This document shows, piece by piece, positions 9,517 through 18,788 of a stretch of DNA of 64,000 nt. The stretch is from Porphyridium purpureum. Taxonomy: Eukaryota; Rhodophyta; Bangiophyceae; Porphyridiales; Porphyridiaceae. Numbering within the stretch: position 1 is the stretch's first letter; every line of letters begins with the position of its first letter. The stretch is from the NCBI GenBank assembly GCA_008690995.1, contig VRMN01000001.1, positions 1,116,001-1,180,000 on the forward strand, read 5' to 3'. Position numbers and translations under genes: made by a program. The notes below the pieces were generated by a model. The model worked only from the letters and a program-made list of their open reading frames with translations, ran no database searches and was not told where the DNA came from.

Positions 9517-10695
9517 ATGGAGCATTGCGCTTTCACCGTTCTGCTGCCTGTCTCTCTTGAGGAAGGCAGGCGAGCGATTCCTTGTCCGCCGAAACATGTT
9601 TCTCTTTGCGCGCGGCGGTTTCCACGCCGCTCAGTGAAAGCGCTCGTGGCTTGCCAGGCGCAAAGATGTGTCACGACTCCCGGGCGTTTTCACTGGAATG
9701 AGTATGGTCGTAAAAGCGGGAACTTGGAGCTCGACCCTCAGATTGTGCATTACGAAACCAGCGTGCACGATGGGCGGACCGACGCGCACCAACAGGAGGG
9801 CGTGCCACGCGTTCTCCTGATCCACGGGTTTGGAGCAAACACGACGTGCTGGCGGGCCACGGTACCGGCGCTCACCTGTGCTGGATACGAGGTGGTCGCA
9901 GTCGATCTGCTCGGCTTTGGTCAATCAGATAAGCCCGTGGGGCCTGTGCCGTACTCGATCGAGCTGTGGGCTCAGCTCGTTTTGGACTTGGTGGCTTATT
10001 TGGATCAAGAGCGTCCGAATCACGGATGGGTTTTGGCTGGCAACAGCATAGGATCGTTGACCGCCCTACAGGCTGCCACTTACGTGTTGTGCGATGGACA
10101 GGACGCCAGCAGCCAACCGAATGTGACGTCATCCTCCATCTGGATTCGAGGTCTGGTACTATTCAATTGTGCCGGTGGGCTCGTGAGTTTCCGCAGCGAA
10201 GACCTTTCTGCGCCGCTTGCATTTTTGTGGAAGACGTTTCGGGGCGCACTCTTTAATGACGTGGTTGGCAACTTGTTCTTCGAGCGCTTTCGCAGCCCGT
10301 CCAACATTCGCTCGGTCCTGCTGCAGGTATACAGGAATCACACCCGCGTTGACGACGAATTAGTTTCCAGTATCTTCATGCCCAGCGAGCACCCAAACGC
10401 TAGCCGGGTATTTTTGCAGGTTTTGAACGCTGAGGCCGGCCCACGACCATCCGACCTGCTGCGAGCACTCGATGCGGCGGAACAGAAAGTGCCGATTTGT
10501 GTAATCTGGGGTTCTGAAGACCCATGGACGCCGCTTGTCGGGGGCTTCTTTCCGGGTGAAAAGTATCCCGAGTGGAATTCTCGCTTAGAGCTCTCCGTTG
10601 TGCCTAACTGTGGCCACCTGCCCATGGATGATGACCCGGAAACAGTCAATCCTCTCATGCTCAGCTGGTTCGCGAAGCAGTTCGCAATGAAATAG
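9517..10695 (+). CDS. Alpha/beta hydrolase, probably plastid (pheophytinase-like group)
   Basis: A 392-residue serine hydrolase of the alpha/beta fold. The oxyanion-hole motif is LLIHGFG near residue 103. The nucleophile elbow is GNSIG (Ser about 176). The acid is probably the Asp in WGSEDPW (about 333) and the base His is in NCGHLP (about 367), giving a complete catalytic triad. The first ~65 residues are rich in Arg, Ser and Ala and poor in acidic residues, like a plastid transit peptide. Overall arrangement resembles the plant chloroplast hydrolases related to pheophytinase and to epoxide hydrolase/haloalkane dehalogenase, so a role on a chlorophyll- or lipid-derived ester is possible but not shown. 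It starts at the first ATG of the frame. Confidence 0.8.
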   Translation: MEHCAFTVLLPVSLEEGRRAIPCPPKHVSLCARRFPRRSVKALVACQAQRCVTTPGRFHWNEYGRKSGNLELDPQIVHYETSVHDGRTDAHQQEGVPRVLLIHGFGANTTCWRATVPALTCAGYEVVAVDLLGFGQSDKPVGPVPYSIELWAQLVLDLVAYLDQERPNHGWVLAGNSIGSLTALQAATYVLCDGQDASSQPNVTSSSIWIRGLVLFNCAGGLVSFRSEDLSAPLAFLWKTFRGALFNDVVGNLFFERFRSPSNIRSVLLQVYRNHTRVDDELVSSIFMPSEHPNASRVFLQVLNAEAGPRPSDLLRALDAAEQKVPICVIWGSEDPWTPLVGGFFPGEKYPEWNSRLELSVVPNCGHLPMDDDPETVNPLMLSWFAKQFAMK

Positions 10696-11422
10696 GCCCT
10701 TCCTCGCGAAGCGAATCCGGTGCCTGAATTCTGCGGGTTTTGAGGCGGCTGTAGAAAGGTCTCGAGGTCAAGATGACGCTGGTGACATGGTTAGAGCTGA
10801 CCGCGCAGGCTCCGGTCCAAACGGCTTTGAAAAAGAAGGGCGCGCACCCAGACGCACAGCCCAACGTTTCATATCCTCGTGAACCTGAAAAAATTGAAGG
10901 GATTCAAGAATCTGAAAGATATGTTAGGAAGCTATGCCAAATGCTGAAAACTCATAAACCAACAGCTGTCGCCTTCCAACTCGTCAGACGGGTCCACGAC
11001 GTGTATGGGTTGCCCTGACGTCAAACGGTATGCAATATGACATTCTTGTGCGTTATGAACGGACGCTATTCATCGGACGAAGACGAAAAATGCGTAGAAT
11101 TCAAAACAGCGCAGTCCCCACTTAGACCATCAAAAGCACCTGGCCCGGCGTCAGAACAAAAGCTTCCGAAATACGCGAAGAGGTAATCGGTGCATTGACT
11201 TTTCTTCTCAGAAAACGTGTGCGGCGTGCAGAGCACTTCCATCTCCTTTGCAAAGCTCCACTTGCTTGTGAAATCGTGACGGAGCAACACCTCATTCCAT
11301 CTGTGAGACGTCAGCTGATGAACCGTTTCTGTGCAATTCGCGGAGCCGATAAACCGAATTTTGATGCATGCTCGGCCGGCGGTGGACACAGGAAGTTTTG
11401 GAGCGACCAAGAACGTGTGAAC
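10696..11422. other. Intergenic region with an uncertain small coding piece
   Basis: The plus strand has an ATG-started open piece of 81 codons (10773-11018). It resumes in the same frame after a stop and ends near 11185 at AG/GTAATC, followed by a pyrimidine-rich TTTTCTTCTCAG ending near 11213. A decayed gene or a small spliced gene are both possible. No GTACAG element is present. Confidence 0.3.
10773..11018 (+). CDS. Uncertain small open frame
   Basis: 81 codons from a true ATG, with no family recognised. Its C-terminal half, rich in Lys, Arg, Gln and Leu, looks helical and protein-like. It may be a small gene, a remnant, or chance. No promoter element or conserved motif supports it. Confidence 0.2.
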   Translation: MTLVTWLELTAQAPVQTALKKKGAHPDAQPNVSYPREPEKIEGIQESERYVRKLCQMLKTHKPTAVAFQLVRRVHDVYGLP

Positions 11423-12880
11423 ATGGAAGGCGTACCAATATCTGCAGAGTATGAGAAGCTGGCGGGGATTTCACGGCAGGCGCGCGCTCGCGTGGCAGAT
11501 GTGGAGCGCGAGATCGACGCGACCGAAGACGGAGACGACCGTAAAAATGGGCTGAGCTTGCTCGACGCGAAGACCTATGCGATGCTGCTGTACTGCCAGA
11601 ACGTCGTCGGCATGATGCACGACAGTATTCTTGGGACATGGCGCGCAGATGAACAGCATCCCATCAACAAAAGGCTCGCAGTGCTTCGGCTGGTGTTGGA
11701 ACGCATCTTTCCGATGGAAAAGAAGCTCTCGTACCAGATCGACCGGCTTCGTCGCGTCGCAGCGGACGCGTCACGTGCCAGCAAATCATTGCAGCCATCC
11801 AATATAAAGATGATGCTCAGACCCAAACCTTCCGAGCTGGTGGAGGGTGGTGCATGGAGCGACCGGAATGGACAAAACGCGGCGGATCATGAGGACGACT
11901 ACGAGGCCATGACCGCGGCGGCCGGAAGGTTGCCTTCAGCTAACGAGGACGATGAGGACACAGCGAGTCACGATGCAGATGATGCCACGCGTGACTTTGA
12001 GTCCAGCGGAAATGCATCCGCAAAATACTACCAGCCTCCTAAGCTCGCCGCCGTCACATTCGACGACGCACAAGATAAAGCTCAGCTCAAGCGTGACAGG
12101 GAGCGCGAACGCGCGAAACAAAGGGTTCGGCAAAGTGAAAGCGTGCGCGATTTGCTGATGCAGATGAGTGACCGTCCCGACGAAGTTCGTAATTTTGAAG
12201 ATGATGACGCGCTTGCAGCCGTGCGCCGGGAAGACATGGAGCGCGAGCGATATGAAGAGGAAAACTTTGTAAGGCTTACCATGACCAAGAAGGAGAAGAA
12301 AGCGCGCCGTGAGAAACTTCGAAACGCTGCGAGCCGGAATGATGCGTTCGGCGGTGACGATCTGGGAGATCTGTTGCAGCTGGCCGAACGCTCCCGAGAG
12401 GCTGTAGATGCAGAGCGTAGGGAACGCGAAGAGCGTATGAGACAACTGGAGCGCATTGAGGCAGGCACTGAAGCTCCGATGTCTGCGAAAAGACGCAAGC
12501 TCATAGCTTTAGGACCTGAACCTTCACGAAGGGCGGCGCGCACGGAAAGCATTGTGCTAGGGGACACCAATGACGATTCCGGTTCCGATATTGAGGATGA
12601 CATTCGAGGGGGTGGACGTGGCTTTTCAATGGGAATGGACAGTGATGACGAAGCAGGCGATGCGCGCCGCAGCCGCCGTTCGCCTATTGGGTTTCGAGGC
12701 CGCGGCCGTGGTCGCACTGGGTTTAGCTCTGGCGGCCGCCGTGGCGGCGGATTTAGCTCTGCGGGTCGTGGCGGCGGTCGTGGCGGCAGTCGTGGCGGTG
12801 GTCGTGGCGGCGGTCGTGGCGGCAGTCGTGGCGGTGGTCGTGGTCGTGGTGGTGGTTTCGCTCGGAGAAGCCGCGCATAA
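11423..12880 (+). CDS. Neuroguidin/LCP5-like Sas10-C1D family protein with GAR tail
   Basis: About 485 residues. The N-terminal ~130 residues form the helical Sas10/Utp3/C1D domain, with LLDAKTYAMLLYCQN and LRLVLERIFPMEKKLSYQIDRL. The middle carries the neuroguidin/Lcp5 signatures YYQPPKLAAVTFD, a 'MSDRPDEVRNFE' segment and YEEENFVRLTMTKKEKKARR. Lcp5 and neuroguidin act in small-subunit pre-rRNA processing in the nucleolus, and neuroguidin also in translational control. Unusually, the C terminus ends in a ~65-residue Arg-Gly-Gly domain (12675-12870) encoded by near-tandem ggtcgtggcggc units, typical of nucleolar RNA-binding proteins such as fibrillarin and nucleolin. The frame is open back to 11195 without ATG support; 11423 is the ATG just before the domain. 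Confidence 0.85.
   Translation: MEGVPISAEYEKLAGISRQARARVADVEREIDATEDGDDRKNGLSLLDAKTYAMLLYCQNVVGMMHDSILGTWRADEQHPINKRLAVLRLVLERIFPMEKKLSYQIDRLRRVAADASRASKSLQPSNIKMMLRPKPSELVEGGAWSDRNGQNAADHEDDYEAMTAAAGRLPSANEDDEDTASHDADDATRDFESSGNASAKYYQPPKLAAVTFDDAQDKAQLKRDRERERAKQRVRQSESVRDLLMQMSDRPDEVRNFEDDDALAAVRREDMERERYEEENFVRLTMTKKEKKARREKLRNAASRNDAFGGDDLGDLLQLAERSREAVDAERREREERMRQLERIEAGTEAPMSAKRRKLIALGPEPSRRAARTESIVLGDTNDDSGSDIEDDIRGGGRGFSMGMDSDDEAGDARRSRRSPIGFRGRGRGRTGFSSGGRRGGGFSSAGRGGGRGGSRGGGRGGGRGGSRGGGRGRGGGFARRSRA
12675..12870 (+). repeat. Coding repeat encoding an Arg-Gly-Gly tail
   Basis: Tandem 12-base-like units of the type ggtcgtggcggc encode GRGG/SRGG repeats at the C terminus of the neuroguidin-like protein. 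Such repeats change length easily. Confidence 0.85.
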
Positions 12881-13212
12881 GGTGTTTGACTTTCTCGCTT
12901 CCTCTGCGTAAACTTGTGTAAAGAAAGCATGCATTGCACGAAACGATTCGGTCTTGCTTAGGAGCGCGCGCGATGCTATGGAGTTTGTATTTTAAACATC
13001 ATGGCAGGTCACCGGCAGGAAAATGACCAAGCATATTCACAGCAGCAGGGTAGATAGGATCTGTAGCTTTTATCGGCTGAGATTGGACGAGATCACTGGA
13101 CCCGCCAGTTTGATCAACAAACAAACGGCTTTCGTTACCCAAAGGATGCTTGCCAAAATTCCCAAGGACGGACAAAGACGCAAGTATCAAGAAACGCAAA
13201 CTTTCACCCTGC
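12881..13212. other. Convergent intergenic spacer
   Basis: A 332-base spacer between the neuroguidin-like gene and the 3' end of glucose-6-phosphate isomerase. A TGTAAA at about 12915 could be the poly(A) signal of the former. Nothing else was seen. Confidence 0.5.
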
Positions 13213-14889
13213 CTACTGCAGATACTTTTTCAACATGCGGGCCGTACTCGAGTTGAAGCCTTCAACTGCTGCGCAGTTCTTTCGAGAGTCGGAGAGTTGG
13301 GTGCGCACCTGCTTGGCAAGCACTTTGCCCAGCTCCACGCCCCACTGGTCGAAGGAGTTAATATTCCAGATGAAGCCTTCAACAGTCGTGCGGTGCTCAA
13401 AGACCGCGAGGAGCTGCCCCAAGGAGAAGGCGGTCAGTTCATCGATGAGAAGCGAACTGCTTGGGCGATTTCCCGGGAAAACTTTGTGCGGCACCAATTC
13501 CTCCGGTACACCCTCGGCACGGACCTCTTCAGCCGTCTTGCCACACGCGAGCGCATCCGGTTGTGCGAAAAAGTTGCTCATGAGTTCGTCATGGTTGCTG
13601 ACCGACTCGTTTTCGAGCTCAATTGGGTTTTGGCTTTTGATGACACCAACAAAATCTGCCGGAACCACGCGTCCTTGGTGCATCAGCTGGTAAAAGCTGT
13701 GCTGCCCATTCGTGCCTGGCTCGCCAAAGTTGATAGGACCAGACGCGTGGGGCAGTTCGGACCCATCCAGACGGACGCGTTTGCCGTTGGATTCCATGTC
13801 AACTTGTTGGATGTGCGGTGCGAGCTTCAGAAGCGCCTGCTGGTACGGAAGCAAGGCACGCGTCGCGTGGCCCAGAAAAGTGCTGTTCCACACGCCCATC
13901 AAGCCCAGGAGGACAGGAATATTCTGCTCGTACGGCGCGGTCGCGAAATGGCGGTCCATGTCCCGAGCCCCGTCCAGAAACTTGCGCACCACGTCAAAGC
14001 CGTACTGGAGTGCAAGTGGCATCACGCCAACCGCCGAGCATACCGAAAAACGGCCCCCTACCCAGTCCCAAAATCCAAACGCGTTTTCCGGGTCGATCCC
14101 GAACTCAGACACCAGCTTGATATTCGTGCTCACCGCAATCATGTGCTTGGCAATAGCATCAGTGCCGAGCGAATCTGTGATCCATTTGCGCATTGTGCGC
14201 GCATTCAGCATGGTCTCCGCGGTCGTGAACGTCTTGCTAACAATCACAACTAGGGTTGTAGATGGATCGAGCCCCTCCGTGGCGCGCGCAACGTCCACAG
14301 GATCAACGTTTGCCAAGAAGCGCAGCTTGCGCCCGCTCGCACCGGCACGCGCTTCCGCATCATAGCGGAGCGCCTCGTAGACGAACTCTGGACCAAGATA
14401 TGAACCGCCGATGCCGACGGCTACCACGTCGGTCAGAGCCTTACCTGTGTGACCCTTGTGATCGCCCGAGCGCACGCTCTCCGAGAAGGCCTGGATCTTG
14501 TCCAGCACACTGTAAACATCGGCGACGACATCAACTCCGTCCAAGACCACCTTGTCGTCGCGCGCAGCGCGCAGCGCCGTGTGCAGCACTGCGCGGCCTT
14601 CGGTAGGGTTGATCTTCTCACCACTCATCATGCTGTTGATGCGCGCGGACAGCTGTGCTGCTTTGGCCAGCTCCAGCAGCCGCTCACGCGTGTCCATACT
14701 GACGCGCTGGCGCGAGTAATCCAACATCAGCCCATTGTGCTCGGCGACCATCGCGGCGCAACGCTCCTCATCCTGCAGCAGCTCGCGCAGGTGCGTTTCC
14801 TGGATCGATCCCACCTCAGCGTACAGGGATACCACACACTCCTCCATCGCCGTGCCTGCGGCGGTCTTGGCCACTGTCGCGGTCGCCAT
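13213..14889 (-). CDS. PGI: Glucose-6-phosphate isomerase
   Basis: A complete 558-residue phosphoglucose isomerase, the family length, interconverting glucose 6-phosphate and fructose 6-phosphate in glycolysis and gluconeogenesis. Seen directly: [12 protein letters not shown] (sugar-phosphate site, near residue 157), [13 protein letters not shown], the PROSITE-like signature [14 protein letters not shown] (near 270), [15 protein letters not shown] with the catalytic-region residues, and the C-terminal [13 protein letters not shown] holding the conserved lysine. The N terminus starts [17 protein letters not shown] with no clear targeting peptide, so a cytosolic enzyme is most likely. It is convergent with the neuroguidin-like gene. 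Confidence 0.97.
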   Translation of the reverse strand: MATATVAKTAAGTAMEECVVSLYAEVGSIQETHLRELLQDEERCAAMVAEHNGLMLDYSRQRVSMDTRERLLELAKAAQLSARINSMMSGEKINPTEGRAVLHTALRAARDDKVVLDGVDVVADVYSVLDKIQAFSESVRSGDHKGHTGKALTDVVAVGIGGSYLGPEFVYEALRYDAEARAGASGRKLRFLANVDPVDVARATEGLDPSTTLVVIVSKTFTTAETMLNARTMRKWITDSLGTDAIAKHMIAVSTNIKLVSEFGIDPENAFGFWDWVGGRFSVCSAVGVMPLALQYGFDVVRKFLDGARDMDRHFATAPYEQNIPVLLGLMGVWNSTFLGHATRALLPYQQALLKLAPHIQQVDMESNGKRVRLDGSELPHASGPINFGEPGTNGQHSFYQLMHQGRVVPADFVGVIKSQNPIELENESVSNHDELMSNFFAQPDALACGKTAEEVRAEGVPEELVPHKVFPGNRPSSSLLIDELTAFSLGQLLAVFEHRTTVEGFIWNINSFDQWGVELGKVLAKQVRTQLSDSRKNCAAVEGFNSSTARMLKKYLQ

Positions 14890-15061
14890 CGTTGCCTGAT
14901 CTGCGCTCTTCCCTTTTCTTCACCCTGGCCGTCCCTCCGAGTCGCAGATGCAGCACCTCACAGCTCGTTCCCCGCACAACGTATTTCTCCAAATCAAAAG
15001 GGTACTAGTTTAGTAATTGACATCTCGCTGTGGGTGGTGTGGTGAGAGCCAACGAACTCTT

Positions 15062-15715
15062 CTAGAGCTCTTTGGTGTGTGCCTCGGCATGAATCGTCGA
15101 GATATGCTTGATTACGCTGCTACGTTGTACAAACGTCGACTGGCACGTGTTACACCGGTACAGACGCTGCCGCTCATGCCGGTGGCGAATATGTTTGAAC
15201 AAGTTGCTGCGCCGCTGGAAGCCCTTGCCGCACACGCCGCAGTTCAAACCCGCGCCCTGCGCCTTGATCAGCCTCGACTCCTGCGCAGGCAGTTTCGCGT
15301 ACGAGCCAAAGTTTCCCACCACCACTACAACACCATCTTCCACGGAAGGAATGGAGTCGTCCATGCTCTCAGACTTTCCGAGGCCCTGGTTCAGGCTCTT
15401 GTGCACAACCGACCCCGCTGCGATCAAGTGCTTTATCTCTTCGGTCTCCCGCGCTCCGTCCTCCGCAGTCAAATTAGTCCGCGACTCTCCATGCGGTAGA
15501 ACTCTAAGTCTCGGCCCAGCATGCGAATACACCAACCCGTGCAGTCCCACCTGAGCATCCAACGCTGGGATCGGTGAAGGGTCCGAGCCCGGAGCCGCAG
15601 CCCACCTGCCGGCGAGCTCTTCTGTCTGGTGGAGTCCATGTCGCGTTAGGAAGCGACGGAACAGCTGGTCAGTCATGAAAGTGTGTGCGAGAGTTCCGTG
15701 AGACCGTGGGTCCAT
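15062..15715 (-). CDS. Two-finger C2H2 zinc-finger protein
   Basis: About 217 residues. Two adjacent C2H2 fingers lie at the C terminus: CGVCGKGFQRRSNLFKHIRHRH and CNTCQSTFVQRSSVIKHISTIH. Both have the standard Cys-X2-Cys and His-X3-4-His spacing and a nearly normal linker, so sequence-specific DNA binding as a transcription factor is likely. The N-terminal ~150 residues have no known domain. The frame is open upstream to 15949 but that part is Arg-rich and lacks an ATG-led domain; 15715 is an ATG and 15676 is an alternative. It is divergent from the transporter gene at 17286, with a long spacer between them. Confidence 0.75.
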   Translation of the reverse strand: MDPRSHGTLAHTFMTDQLFRRFLTRHGLHQTEELAGRWAAAPGSDPSPIPALDAQVGLHGLVYSHAGPRLRVLPHGESRTNLTAEDGARETEEIKHLIAAGSVVHKSLNQGLGKSESMDDSIPSVEDGVVVVVGNFGSYAKLPAQESRLIKAQGAGLNCGVCGKGFQRRSNLFKHIRHRHERQRLYRCNTCQSTFVQRSSVIKHISTIHAEAHTKEL

Positions 15716-17285
15716 CGAAGGAGGGGCGTCCCGCCCGCGCCACGCTGAACAATCCGACAGCCGGCGCACAGGCTCGGTTGCTCGTCGTGCTCGTCCACAA
15801 GCGTCATAAACTTTCCCCTGCCATGCCCACAACCTCGCGCTCCTCTGCACACGATTTCCCGCGCGCCCTGGCTTTCGTGGCAGTGTGCGTCCTTTTCTTC
15901 TCACCGTTGCCGTCGTGCCGCACGTCGCCTTGTCTCTGCGGCCGGACAATGCATCCTCTCACACGTGTCTGCAGCCGCCCACCTCAACACACGTCGGGGC
16001 CGTGTCTTTATGCGAGGGAGGGAATGGAAGTCCGTGCCACCGGCTCACACGCGCGGATCGAGACTTTGGAGGCGTGCGGTCGTTGCTTGAACATATGCTC
16101 TGACGTGACTCGAGCGCTGGCAGTCGTTGCGCCTAACCCCAGTCGTCGCGGTAAAATCTACTCCATCGCCATCATTCTCTCTCTCTCACATATACACCGC
16201 TCCTCCAAACCCTCGTTGAAAAAGCATTTCTTTTCCGCGTTGGCCCCAAACGAATTTTATTGTCCACACTTTTTTTTGTTGTTTTTTGGCCACGTACCCA
16301 GCTAGAGAATATGCGTCGCTTGGAATAAGTGAATGAGGAAGGGAAACAAGGACACGGAGCGTGCGCGCGTCACGTCATTGAAACAAGGAGGATTCGGTGT
16401 GAACCGATGATGTCGGGTAGCAGCATGTTGCCGTGAAGCAAGCAGCTGGCCACGCTCACGCGGAGGCAGGTTTGTGTCTAGGATCGATCGCACCCAGGGA
16501 TGCTTGTGCGGAGTACACTTGGAGGAACACCGCCGCAGCGTGAGTCTGGCGACGCTGCCGACGCGTCGTTGGACGCCCGCTTGCGCGCGATGGCGAGAGG
16601 GTCGGAATCGGGCTCGCGCCGTGCCGGTCAAACGCACAGTGGCCACAGCTTTGACGGACGATTGACGCGCCGCGCACTTGGACAAGGGCTAGCACACACG
16701 CACACACGCACACACGCACACACGCACACACGCACAGACACACACACGTGCTCGCAACTGCGCCGGAAGATTCAGAGTGATGATGAACGGCTCTGCAAGC
16801 ACGAGCGATCCTCACCGAAACGGGTTTCTTGCCACGAGCGGATTGACTCACGAAAGCAAGCAATGGTGCCAGTTACCGCCTTATCCACTCCCTGCCCCGT
16901 CGACCTGCGCAGATCAGTGGGTCCTGGCAGGTGTGCAACTGAGCGAAAGAATCACGTCGAATGCGACCATAGCACTGCATCTGTCCATGCACGGAGTGTG
17001 CAAACACGGCCGGAGTTCATGACGCGAAGGAGCAGTTCAACAGCATAGCGCTGAGAGGTCCACCGCTGCCTCGTCAGCGCCGCCCCAAGGACCTCGTTCG
17101 CGACGTATCTTCACCCCGTCTATCTGTACTCCAAATTGAACAGACAGAATCGCACTGTGCATCGCCTCGACATGTATTACACTCATACTTGCCACCCGTT
17201 CCGCGTGAGCTCAGTAAAGATCAATCACGCGCTTGCATCGACTTTGCTTCATTGGACAAGATTCGGTATCCGACCTAGTGGCGTG
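15716..17285. other. Long divergent spacer
   Basis: About 1.6 kb between the zinc-finger gene and the transporter. It contains pyrimidine-rich stretches (16160-16290), an imperfect (AC)n microsatellite (16692-16748) and an inverted GTACAG (CTGTAC) at 17124. No supported gene was seen; open frames here have no domain and biased composition. Confidence 0.5.
16692..16748. repeat. (ACACACGC)n/(AC)n microsatellite
   Basis: About 57 bases of acacac broken regularly by g, in an intergenic spacer. Confidence 0.9.
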
Positions 17286-18719
17286 ATGATTCCGAACGGA
17301 TCGCCATCAGCACAGGCCCAGCGCCTGCTCTTGTTTGGCGTGCTTCTCTCCGTGTTCTGCTTCGCGGGCACTGTTTTCGGCTGGGCGCCCCTGCAATTAA
17401 TGCTGCTGGAGGAGGGGCAGTACGACGAGTTGTGTCGAAATTCTGCACGCCATGGCGTTGAGCAAGAGTCCTTGGCGGCGCCATCGTACTGTGCCGATCA
17501 ACTGAGTCGAATGCACTTTATTTACACGCTGGGATCGTTTGCGCTGTCCGCCGTGAGCTTGCCGGCAGGGTTGCTGCTTGATGCGGTCGGCCCGAAGCTG
17601 ACTTTGTGTATGAGCGCGGCCTTGCAAGTGGCTGGCCTCGTACTTCTGGCCTACTCAGACTCGCTCGCGTTCGACGCTTTCGTCCCAGCAATACTGCTCG
17701 TCGCTTGTTCAGGTTTGCTGGTCATGCTCGCTTCGTTTCCCGTCTCGTTCTTATTCCGAGACTATCAGCCCATGATACTCGCGGCAATTTCGTGCTTGTT
17801 TGACGCGTCATCACTGATCTTTGCTCTTGCATACCACCTGCGCTCGCTGGGTCGTAAGCGGCTGCTGCTTTTATACGCAGGGTTTGCAGCCATTTTGTAC
17901 GCATGCCTAGTCGCGCTGTGGCACGTTGTCGGTGAAGACGTGCTTTCAAACGCAACCAGCGCGAGCCCACGGACACAGGACGAAGAGCAGCGGCAAGAGA
18001 AACAGGAAGATCGACCTGCAGCCTCATTTTTGGACCGTTTGTCTTTGGAAAGGCAGCTCTCACTGCGAGATCGAACCGTCCTCGGGCAGCTCGCATCCAC
18101 CGATTTCGCCGTAATCTTGGTGTTCTCGTGCTGCCAAATGCTGCGATGCATCATCTACATTGGAATGTGTGATCAAGTGCTTCACTTTTATCATGACGAT
18201 GCACGCACAGGCTACTTTTATTCCAGTTTGTTCGGTTGGATTTTGCCCGTCGGTATCGTTTTCATTCCGCTCATCGATTTCACAGTCAGGCGGTTTGGCC
18301 TTATCTTTTCGCTGCAAATGACGAATGTTCTTGGGCTCGTTTACGGCCTCATGACCTTGATTCCCGTTTTGGCAGTCCAAGTACCTGTCTTCATCGTCTT
18401 TACGTGCTTCCGCGCCTTCCTATACGGCGTCATGTCCACGTTTAACGCCTGGGTATTTGGGTACCGCACGATTGGAAGGATGACGGGCTTTGTCTTTTCC
18501 ATCTCAGCCATTGTGTCGCTCTTGCAATACCCACTGGTTTCGATGGTGAACTACCGGTACGGTGGGAATCCTTTCTGGGTCTGTCTTTTTCTTGCGTTGG
18601 TCTGCCTGCCGCTTATTGTTATGATCGCAACTTATGGAAAGCGACATCACATAGTGCAGGTCACTGAAAGAGCAGAAGTACACTTCGACGATGCCAGTAC
18701 GCAGCCTCTTTTGAAGTAG
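17286..18719 (+). CDS. Major facilitator transporter, SLC43/FMP42-like
   Basis: About 477 residues with roughly twelve hydrophobic segments, in two halves separated by a charged loop of about 60 residues (about 217-277). The first membrane segment (LLLFGVLLSVFCFAGTVFGW) runs into APLQLMLLEEGQYDELC, a stretch characteristic of the SLC43 (LAT3/LAT4) family and fungal Fmp42. A typical MFS loop follows TM2 (PAGLLLDAVGPKLTL). SLC43 members carry large neutral amino acids or purines; the substrate here is unknown. The frame runs upstream to a TTG at 17136 and an ATG at 17172. The ATG at 17286, just before TM1, is preferred because the intervening residues look unlike coding sequence. Confidence 0.8.
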   Translation: MIPNGSPSAQAQRLLLFGVLLSVFCFAGTVFGWAPLQLMLLEEGQYDELCRNSARHGVEQESLAAPSYCADQLSRMHFIYTLGSFALSAVSLPAGLLLDAVGPKLTLCMSAALQVAGLVLLAYSDSLAFDAFVPAILLVACSGLLVMLASFPVSFLFRDYQPMILAAISCLFDASSLIFALAYHLRSLGRKRLLLLYAGFAAILYACLVALWHVVGEDVLSNATSASPRTQDEEQRQEKQEDRPAASFLDRLSLERQLSLRDRTVLGQLASTDFAVILVFSCCQMLRCIIYIGMCDQVLHFYHDDARTGYFYSSLFGWILPVGIVFIPLIDFTVRRFGLIFSLQMTNVLGLVYGLMTLIPVLAVQVPVFIVFTCFRAFLYGVMSTFNAWVFGYRTIGRMTGFVFSISAIVSLLQYPLVSMVNYRYGGNPFWVCLFLALVCLPLIVMIATYGKRHHIVQVTERAEVHFDDASTQPLLK

Positions 18720-18788
18720 CAGAGTAGTGTATAAAGTGCGAATCCGTTCTTCTCATCGTTGCTCGCCCGCTCTTTCGTTAGTTAGACA

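Noticed and set aside
12082-12939. Pro/Arg/Ser-rich minus-strand frame of 285 codons
   Set aside because: It is a mirror of the Arg-Gly-Gly and charged coding regions of the neuroguidin-like gene.
13150-14253. 367-codon plus-strand open frame
   Set aside because: It is the shadow of glucose-6-phosphate isomerase on the opposite strand; no domain.
16456-17048. Frames across the AC microsatellite
   Set aside because: They consist of His-Thr or Val-Cys repeats created by the dinucleotide run.
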